Assembly (NCBI GenBank): GCA_016935355.1 | Contig: JAFGRC010000051.1 | Coordinates: 1 to 50,951, forward strand | Source: Bacteroidales bacterium | Lineage (GTDB): Bacteria; Bacteroidota; Bacteroidia; Bacteroidales; UBA10428 | Length of the DNA: 50,951 nt | Direction of reading: 5' to 3' | Part shown: positions 45,713-50,951 of the stretch, piece after piece | Layout: every line of letters starts with the position of its first letter | Numbering within the stretch: the stretch's first letter is position 1 | Notes under the pieces: generated by a model | What the model was told of the DNA's origin: nothing | The model's input: only the letters and a program-made list of their open reading frames with translations | Databases searched by the model: none | Position numbers and translations under genes: made by a program

Positions 45713-45933
45713 GAATATCGCTTCTACAAAAACCGGCCAAAATTACACCGAATATCAGAATTAACAAATTGTTCTCAATAAATATTCGATATCAGTAATT
45801 GAACGGTCATGTTCCATTATAATAGAACAGTAAAATAGCTTTCCGCTTAATAAACTGGCGGAAGGTTCATAAATGGCAGTCCTGTTGTTTGGTCTGTCAT
45901 CCGGTAATGTTATGTTCCGGAATACAACTTTTC

Positions 45934-46710
45934 TTAATCCGGCTGCATTGCAGGCTCCGGTTCTTCCACATCCAGTCCTTGCTCTCTGATGGCTCTGGCT
46001 TCGCAACGATCGCAAAGATCGGTGATGTTCTTAAGTTCTCTTGCCTGTGCGACAGTACCTTCAAAAATCTCATCGGTCCTGTCAGTATTGATATATGAGC
46101 AATCCAGATACAGGTGATAGCTGGTGCCATATCGCGTCCAGTAAACATGATTCACACCATTCATGAGCGACTCGACCTCCTGCGTCTGCTCAAGGTACTG
46201 TTCCTGCGACGGAGGATTGAGATCAACACCTACCACACCAGCAAGTAACAATGCTATAACAGCAATTGAACCGACAAAGCCTTTTTGCTTGCCCGTCATG
46301 TTTTTGTTTGTGAATATGAGAATAACAAGGGGCAGGAAGGCAATGATGCTGATAATGGCTCCCAACTGGTTCTGGATGAAAAATTTAACCTTGTCTTTTT
46401 CCGATGCGGGATCAAGCCGGTTTGACCTTTTCCACAGGACCGAACCGATTAATGCAAAAATTAAAGCTGCCACAATCAGGATGATAAGCCTGGCGGTATT
46501 GACGGGCGCTTTTCTCAGCAGAAGAATTGCTCCGATTTCAAAACCTATAGCCACAACAAAGGAAATAATCGCTATGATGCGCAGGGTTCTGGACTTAGCC
46601 TTGCTTTCATCATCCGGAACAAAAGATTTTGTCTCATTTGTCGCAGAGGTGGATGGAGTTTCTCCGCCTTCCACCCTGGTTACCTTTTTTGATGTTTTTT
46701 TGTCTGTCAT
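45934..46710 (-). CDS. Multi-helix membrane protein with Cys/His C-terminal module
   Basis: A 258-residue protein. An N-terminal Ser/Thr/Lys-rich soluble tail (about 1-40) precedes four hydrophobic segments (about 43-65, 72-90, 115-132, 143-160). The C-terminal part reads VYWTRYGTSYHLYLDCSYIN with CDRC about 40 residues later; the His, first Cys and CxxC resemble a small metal-binding fold (YH..C....GxxPCxxC) seen at the ends of other bacterial proteins. Metal binding is inference. It ends in an acidic tail and has no recognised homologue or partner. The 220 bases between it and trkH carry no gene. Confidence 0.65.
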   Translation of the reverse strand: MTDKKTSKKVTRVEGGETPSTSATNETKSFVPDDESKAKSRTLRIIAIISFVVAIGFEIGAILLLRKAPVNTARLIILIVAALIFALIGSVLWKRSNRLDPASEKDKVKFFIQNQLGAIISIIAFLPLVILIFTNKNMTGKQKGFVGSIAVIALLLAGVVGVDLNPPSQEQYLEQTQEVESLMNGVNHVYWTRYGTSYHLYLDCSYINTDRTDEIFEGTVAQARELKNITDLCDRCEARAIREQGLDVEEPEPAMQPD

Positions 46711-46797
46711 TTTTTTCTCCTGGTTTTAAATATTTAATCTGTCTGTTTAGCAAATATAAAGAAATATTTGATTGTCAGGAACTGCTCAAATGAACTG

Positions 46798-46974
46798 TCA
46801 GCCAATATTTCCATTCCGGTAATATACCAGTCTCGTGGGAGTACCAATAAAATAACCTCCTTTTTTAAATGCTGTGTAAATACCCCATGACAATATGGCA
46901 ATACCAATTAGCACAAAGATGCCGATTATAATTGCCGGGACAAGTATCTTTCTGCATCGATTGCTGCCTGGCAT
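46798..46974 (-). CDS. Possible 58-residue single-helix membrane protein overlapping trxB
   Basis: An ATG at 46974, inside the end of trxB in another frame, opens a 58-codon frame ending TGA at 46798. The product starts MPGSNRCRK, has a strong membrane helix ILVPAIIIGIFVLIGIAI, and ends with a polar tail KKGGYFIGTPTRLVYY. The helix plus basic flanks, and the fact that most of the frame lies outside trxB, argue for coding. Overlap with trxB is 49 bases, so it may be translationally coupled. Function unknown. Confidence 0.45.
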   Translation of the reverse strand: MPGSNRCRKILVPAIIIGIFVLIGIAILSWGIYTAFKKGGYFIGTPTRLVYYRNGNIG

Positions 46975-47930
46975 CCCGATCCGGCTGCCGTGACGGCCTG
47001 CCGGTATACTTTGTCCTGAACATCACCACAGGCAAATATGCCGGGTATTTTGGTTTTCGTTGTTCCGGGTGTGGTTTTGATATACCCTATATCATCGGTT
47101 TCAAGATACTTTTTGAAAATATCGGAATTCGGTATGTGTCCGATTGCAAGAAAAAAGCCCTCTATTTTAATCACTTCCTCACTTTCGTCCGGTTGTCCCA
47201 TTCTTTTAACAAGTACCGCTTCTTCGAGAACTTTATCGCCACGGAGTTCCTTTGTGTTTCTTTCAAACAGGATTTCAATATTGGGAGTTTCAGAAACCCT
47301 TTTTTGCAGGATGCTGGATGCACGCAGGTGATCTTTCCTGACGATCATATATACTTTACGACACATACCGGCAAGGTAAAGCGCTTCCTCACATGCAGAG
47401 TCTCCTCCGCCGACAACTGCAACATCCTTGCCCCGGTAAAAGAAACCGTCACAGGTAGCACAGGCTGAAACTCCGGAGCCCTTGAATTTCTCCTCGCTTT
47501 CCAGTCCCAAATAACGTGCTGTTGCACCGGTAGCTATGATAACTGAATCCGATTCAAGGGTACGTTCGTCGTCAGCAATCACTATAAAGGGGCGTTTTGA
47601 AAAATCGACATCGGTAACGATACCCCAGCGTACCTCGGTGCCGAAGCGTTCAGCTTGTTTTTCAAGGTCTTCCATCATTTTTGGGCCGCTCACACCTTCG
47701 GTGTATCCCGGAAAGTTCTCCACTTCCGTTGTCGTTGTAAGCTGTCCCCCGGGTTGTATACCTTTGTACAGGACAGGTTTCAGATTAGCCCTTGCAGCGT
47801 AAATTGCAGCCGTGTATCCTGCCGGTCCGGATCCGATAATTATGCATTTAACATGTTCGGATGGCGACTGGTTGCCGGTGTTTTCCTTTTTGGGTTCAGA
47901 CTGAATATCCATGGATCTAAAAAGGTTCAT
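46926..47930 (-). CDS. trxB: Thioredoxin reductase
   Basis: FAD- and NADPH-dependent enzyme that reduces thioredoxin, 334 residues. FAD-binding GSGPAGYTAAIYAARA near residue 33, the redox-active pair in CATCDG (about residues 155-160), the NADPH-binding GGGDSACEEA, and the C-terminal FACGDVQDKVYRQAVTAAGSGCQAA are all present. The N-terminus has about 25 extra residues before the Rossmann strand; an ATG at 47912 is an alternative start. Confidence 0.95.
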   Translation of the reverse strand: MNLFRSMDIQSEPKKENTGNQSPSEHVKCIIIGSGPAGYTAAIYAARANLKPVLYKGIQPGGQLTTTTEVENFPGYTEGVSGPKMMEDLEKQAERFGTEVRWGIVTDVDFSKRPFIVIADDERTLESDSVIIATGATARYLGLESEEKFKGSGVSACATCDGFFYRGKDVAVVGGGDSACEEALYLAGMCRKVYMIVRKDHLRASSILQKRVSETPNIEILFERNTKELRGDKVLEEAVLVKRMGQPDESEEVIKIEGFFLAIGHIPNSDIFKKYLETDDIGYIKTTPGTTKTKIPGIFACGDVQDKVYRQAVTAAGSGCQAAIDAERYLSRQL

Positions 47931-48181
47931 ACTAACATCATATTAAAGTTTGAAAAGAAATGACCTGTCAATAAATATACCAAAATAAATTACCGGTACC
48001 ATACCTATGTTGTAATTAATTAAAGTTCATGAAATTGAATTCCTGATATTCAAGACCGGGAACTTCCCGCCAAACTGACAATTCAGCAGATCAGGCATAG
48101 CGAAAATGCCGTCTTCTTATACAATTATCAAAGAAAATTAATTACCTTCGGTAGTGCATGTCATATGTGATACTTTTGAAT

Positions 48182-49108
48182 ATGAGGAAGATATATACAA
48201 TAGGTGAGACGGTGCTCGACATTCTGTTCAAAAACAATATGCCGGTAACTGCAAAGGCAGGTGGTGCATGTTTAAACAGTGCAGTCACGCTGGGACGTCT
48301 TAACCTGCCTGTTTACTTTTTAGGGGAATATGGGATGGATGAGGTTGGTAATTACATCAGTACTTTTCTGAAGGAAAACAATGTGTCAACTGAATATGTG
48401 TACCGATATTATGATGGAAAGTCATCACTTGCACTGGCATTCTTAAACCAGAATAACGATGCCTCTTATGATTTCTATAAGATTTATCCTGAAAAACGGC
48501 TTGCCGTCAATTTCCCCGAAATACATGAAAATGATATTGTCCTGTTTGGTTCCATTTATGCAGTGACCTTTGAAGTGCGGGACAAATTGCTGGAATTCAT
48601 CAAACAGGCAAAACGGAAAAAAGCCATCGTAATGTATGATCCGAATTTCAGGAAGCAACATTTGCACAGTTTACCGGCATTAAGGCCTCTGATCTTTGAG
48701 AATTTTTCATATGCGGACATCGTAAGGGGATCCAATGAGGATTTTTCATTTATTTTGGGCGCTGACCATGCAGATGATGTTTATAGCGAAATAAGTGACA
48801 AATGCCAGAATTTACTATATACTGCAAACAAACAGGGAATATTTGTCAGGTCACCGCATGTGCAGGAAATGTTTCCCGTAAAGACCATTGATCCTGTGAG
48901 CACAATAGGTGCGGGAGATAATTTTAATGCCGGGATCGTATATTCATTGTTTAAATATGACATTGGTCATAAGGAGCTGCCGCAACTTGACCGTGAAATG
49001 TGGAACACCATCGTGGGCAATGCTGTGGAATTTGCCACACATGTATGCCTGAACTACGACAATTATATTTCCCATGAATTTGCAGAGGGTTATCGTCTAA
49101 ATCAGTGA
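48182..49108 (+). CDS. PfkB-family carbohydrate kinase
   Basis: A 308-residue sugar kinase from ATG 48182 (MRKIYTIGETVLDI); an upstream ATG at 48158 is possible. The family signatures are GGACLNSAVTLGRL near the N-terminus and the catalytic DPVSTIGAGDNFNAGI, with the catalytic-base Asp in GAGD. Fructokinase- or ribokinase-like specificity cannot be told. It converges on the class II aldolase gene, with an inverted-repeat region between them. Confidence 0.88.
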   Translation: MRKIYTIGETVLDILFKNNMPVTAKAGGACLNSAVTLGRLNLPVYFLGEYGMDEVGNYISTFLKENNVSTEYVYRYYDGKSSLALAFLNQNNDASYDFYKIYPEKRLAVNFPEIHENDIVLFGSIYAVTFEVRDKLLEFIKQAKRKKAIVMYDPNFRKQHLHSLPALRPLIFENFSYADIVRGSNEDFSFILGADHADDVYSEISDKCQNLLYTANKQGIFVRSPHVQEMFPVKTIDPVSTIGAGDNFNAGIVYSLFKYDIGHKELPQLDREMWNTIVGNAVEFATHVCLNYDNYISHEFAEGYRLNQ

Positions 49109-49140
49109 GTTTAAAAGGTAAACGACGAAAGTCAGTATTG

Positions 49141-49204
49141 TTCCATGTTTCATGATACATAGTTCAATACTGTTCAGCATGTTATATTGTAATTGAACAT
49201 GGAA
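49141..49204. repeat. Nested inverted repeats between convergent genes
   Basis: TTCCATGTT (49141-49149) pairs with AACATGGAA (49196-49204), and inside it GTTCAAT (49162-49168) pairs with ATTGAAC (49192-49198). The two arms compete at 49196-49198. It lies between a sugar kinase gene and a convergent aldolase gene and may act as a bidirectional terminator, though no T-run follows. Confidence 0.35.
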
Positions 49205-49237
49205 AACGGAAGACGGAACGCTGAATATGCAACTAAT

Positions 49238-49885
49238 TTATACATATTTTGACAGCAACCGGTCAATTTCCCGGATCTGGTCTTTGCTTAAGGGACAGGA
49301 ATCATTTAACAGCATTGTGATGATGGTCATTTTTGCAGCGGCTTCAAGTACTTCCATTCTGCTATACGCCGTAAGCAGGTTCTCTCCCAGGCATACCACA
49401 CCATGATTTTTTAACAGGATCACATTCGCATTCCGTGCTGCATCGGCAACTACAGCTGCAAGCTCTTTGCTTCCCATAGGTGCATAATCTGCAATTACCG
49501 GTGAACCCAGGACAGCCCTTGATTCTGCAATCAGATTACAATTAATTTTACTGTTCATAGCCGTAAAAGCTGATGCAAGGGGAGGGTGGGCATGCACAAC
49601 AGCATTGATATCGGGTCTGATCTTGTACAGTTCCAGATGCATATAACTTTCAATAGTAGGTTTAAAGGCAGAAAGAGCTTTCATACCATCTGTGTCAAAG
49701 GAGAGAAATCCGATTTGCGACTTTCTGACGAGGCCTTTATCAGTGGATGAAGGCGTGATTAAGATACCATGTTCAAGTTTTGCACTTATATTTCCTCCGA
49801 GAGCAGTGGTGAGCCCTTTTTTATAAAGTCTGCGCATATAAAAAGCCACTTCATTTCTGATCCTATCGATTTCTTCTCTTAACAT
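49238..49885 (-). CDS. Class II aldolase/adducin family protein
   Basis: A 215-residue zinc-dependent aldolase-like protein, similar to L-fuculose-phosphate aldolase and ribulose-phosphate epimerase (AraD). Visible are GGNISAKL, the Glu in PTIESYMH, the zinc ligands HAHPP (about residues 94-98) and the third His in LKNHGVV. It cleaves or rearranges a sugar phosphate; substrate unknown. It starts 2 bases after the HAD phosphatase stop codon, so the two are one operon. Confidence 0.88.
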   Translation of the reverse strand: MLREEIDRIRNEVAFYMRRLYKKGLTTALGGNISAKLEHGILITPSSTDKGLVRKSQIGFLSFDTDGMKALSAFKPTIESYMHLELYKIRPDINAVVHAHPPLASAFTAMNSKINCNLIAESRAVLGSPVIADYAPMGSKELAAVVADAARNANVILLKNHGVVCLGENLLTAYSRMEVLEAAAKMTIITMLLNDSCPLSKDQIREIDRLLSKYV

Positions 49886-49887
49886 CG

Positions 49888-50679
49888 CTATGATTTTGTA
49901 ACAAGATCCGCCACTCCGTTCAGAATATATGTTGGTCTGTAAGGGAACTGGTTAACAATCGACCGTGATGTAATACCGCTCAGCACGAGACACGTATCTA
50001 TCTCTGATTCAATTCCTGCAATGATATCGGTATCCATCCGGTCGCCAATGATGACAGTCTCTTCCCGGCTGCATTTGATTTTTTTCAAGGCATTTCGCAT
50101 CATGAGCGGATTGGGTTTTCCGACAAAATAGGCTTGTCTGCCGGTTGCCATTTCTACCGGGGAGATCAGGGATTTTGTAGCCGGGACAATTCCGTGTTCT
50201 CCCGGACCTGTAAGATCGGGATTGGTGCCAATGAGTCGGGCCCCCTGCATTACGAGGTTGATCGCTTTTTCAATCATTTCATACGAGTAACTGCGCGTTT
50301 CTCCAATAACAACATAATCAGGATCTACATTATTCATGGTATATCCGACATTGTACAAAGCGTTGATTAAGCCTGCATCTCCGACTATGTAGGCGCTGCC
50401 CCTTGGTTTCTGGGCATTCAGGAACATGGCTGTAGCCAGGGCGCTTGTATAAAATGAATCTGTTGCAACATCAATACCCATCCGTTGAAGTTTTTCTTTC
50501 AGTTCACGAGGTGTACGTTCACTTGAATTGGTCAGAAAGAGAAATTTCTTCTCGGATGAAACCAGCCATTCCACAAATTCCTTCACTCCGGGTAACAATT
50601 TATTACCATGATACAGCACGCCATCCATATCGATGATAAAACCTTTCTTTTGCAGAATCAGATTGATGTATTTGTTCAT
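49888..50679 (-). CDS. HAD-IIA family hydrolase (NagD-like)
   Basis: A 263-residue cytoplasmic phosphatase from ATG 50679 (MNKYINLILQKKGFIIDMDGVLYHG); a TTG 7 codons upstream is less likely. Motif I is DMDGVLYHG with nucleophile Asp and acid Asp, motif II FLTNSSERTP, and motif III with the GDRMDTDIIAG acid pair. A C2-type cap domain lies between motifs II and III, as in NagD and phosphoglycolate phosphatases. It is operonic with the class II aldolase, so it may remove the phosphate from an aldolase product or precursor. Confidence 0.9.
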   Translation of the reverse strand: MNKYINLILQKKGFIIDMDGVLYHGNKLLPGVKEFVEWLVSSEKKFLFLTNSSERTPRELKEKLQRMGIDVATDSFYTSALATAMFLNAQKPRGSAYIVGDAGLINALYNVGYTMNNVDPDYVVIGETRSYSYEMIEKAINLVMQGARLIGTNPDLTGPGEHGIVPATKSLISPVEMATGRQAYFVGKPNPLMMRNALKKIKCSREETVIIGDRMDTDIIAGIESEIDTCLVLSGITSRSIVNQFPYRPTYILNGVADLVTKS

Positions 50680-50783
50680 TATGGGAATAATTTCAGTCAA
50701 TTGGCAAAAATATCTAAAAATCCCTAATTATCTTGTGCAACATTTGTAAGGTTTGGTCGTCTTTTTAAAAAATATCAACCGTC

Positions 50784-50951
50784 ATGTTAAGGAATTATAT
50801 CAAGGCAGCCCTTCGAAATATATTCCGGCATAAGTCATACGTGCTGATTAATATTTTCGGTTTGGCCGTGGGTTTTGCATGCAGCATCCTTATTTTTTCT
50901 TTTGTGTTTTATGAGTTGAATTACGACCGGTTTAATGAAAAATACGACCGG
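50784..50951 (+). CDS. MacB/FtsX-type ABC transporter permease, 3' end outside window
   Basis: 56 codons from ATG 50784 to the edge of the window. MLRNYIKAALRNIFRHKSY is the amphipathic start of MacB-type permeases; a first membrane helix (VLINIFGLAVGFACSILIF) and then the NYDRF segment follow, as in the MacB periplasmic-domain family. Bacteroidota often have many such genes for antimicrobial peptide or lipoprotein-type export. Partial, so no partner genes are visible. Confidence 0.8.
   Translation, partial: MLRNYIKAALRNIFRHKSYVLINIFGLAVGFACSILIFSFVFYELNYDRFNEKYDR

Noticed and set aside
45761-46015. Minus-strand frame overlapping the end of the Cys/His membrane protein
   Set aside because: Overlaps a convincing gene in another frame, with no domain or helix signal.
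48143-48178. TACCTTCG and TACTTTTG boxes upstream of the PfkB kinase gene
   Set aside because: The exact box (48171-48178) is only 3 bases before the chosen ATG, so transcription would start inside the gene, and the other box has no TTG at the right distance.
1-50951. tRNA genes, rRNA genes, CRISPR arrays, prophage or insertion sequences
   Set aside because: No cloverleaf-like arms with CCA-type ends, no spaced identical repeats, no transposase, integrase or phage-like gene was found by eye; a tRNA scan would be decisive.

Overview
The window is chromosomal DNA of a Bacteroidota bacterium of moderate GC, probably a Bacteroidales or Marinilabiliales-type lineage; the genus cannot be read from the sequence. 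The signs are several upstream boxes of the TAnnTTTG type used by the Bacteroidota housekeeping sigma factor, the bamD-rpoZ-coaBC-DUF4835-recN gene run, the Bacteroidota-type omega subunit, a SPOR protein with one membrane helix, and FadL-type and Omp85-type outer membrane proteins. Almost all of it is core housekeeping sequence. I see no phage, insertion sequence, CRISPR array, rRNA or tRNA gene.

Layout. 1-6.3 kb: the end of a SPOR-domain protein with a 48-bp internal tandem repeat, hisS, a FadL/OmpP1 porin with a strong terminator, an RRM RNA-binding protein, and an Omp85-type barrel protein without POTRA domains. 6.4-15.3 kb: mutS2, two overlapping tRNA methylthiotransferases (a divergent MiaB and MtaB), a ClC chloride channel with CBS domains, a possible 49-residue membrane protein, and glyA. 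15.4-23 kb: a minus-strand run tamB-exbB-exbD-tonB with tsaD divergent. 23.3-26.4 kb: a signalling patch with a SiaC-like phosphoprotein, an AI-2E family permease and a class III nucleotidyl cyclase fused to an HD domain. 26.5-30.1 kb: uvrB, an EF-P with asparagine at the tip position, and fabI. 30.1-35.2 kb (minus strand): bamD, rpoZ, coaBC, DUF4835 and recN, leading into fabI. 35.3-43.1 kb: an alpha-oxoamine synthase, a CBS-less KdsD-like isomerase, a small outer membrane protein, TrpB2, a LysN-like aminotransferase and an ABC exporter. 43.2-48 kb: trkH-trkA potassium uptake, a four-helix protein with a Cys/His C-terminal module, and trxB with a candidate 58-residue membrane protein overlapping its end. 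48-51 kb: a PfkB sugar kinase, a class II aldolase with a HAD phosphatase, and the start of a MacB/FtsX-type permease.

How it works together. Much of the window concerns the cell envelope (BamD, TamB, the Omp85-type protein, TonB-ExbBD, FadL, KdsD, FabI) and translation or tRNA quality (HisS, MiaB, MtaB, TsaD, EF-P). Repair genes (mutS2, uvrB, recN) are dispersed.

Points worth a second look: coaBC is split by a one-base shift on a run of ten A on its coding strand, which could be slippage, mutation or a sequencing error. The cyclase-HD protein has two altered catalytic positions and lies near an orphan SiaC. EF-P lacks the usual modifiable Lys or Arg. Two small membrane ORFs sit in what would otherwise look like non-coding gaps.
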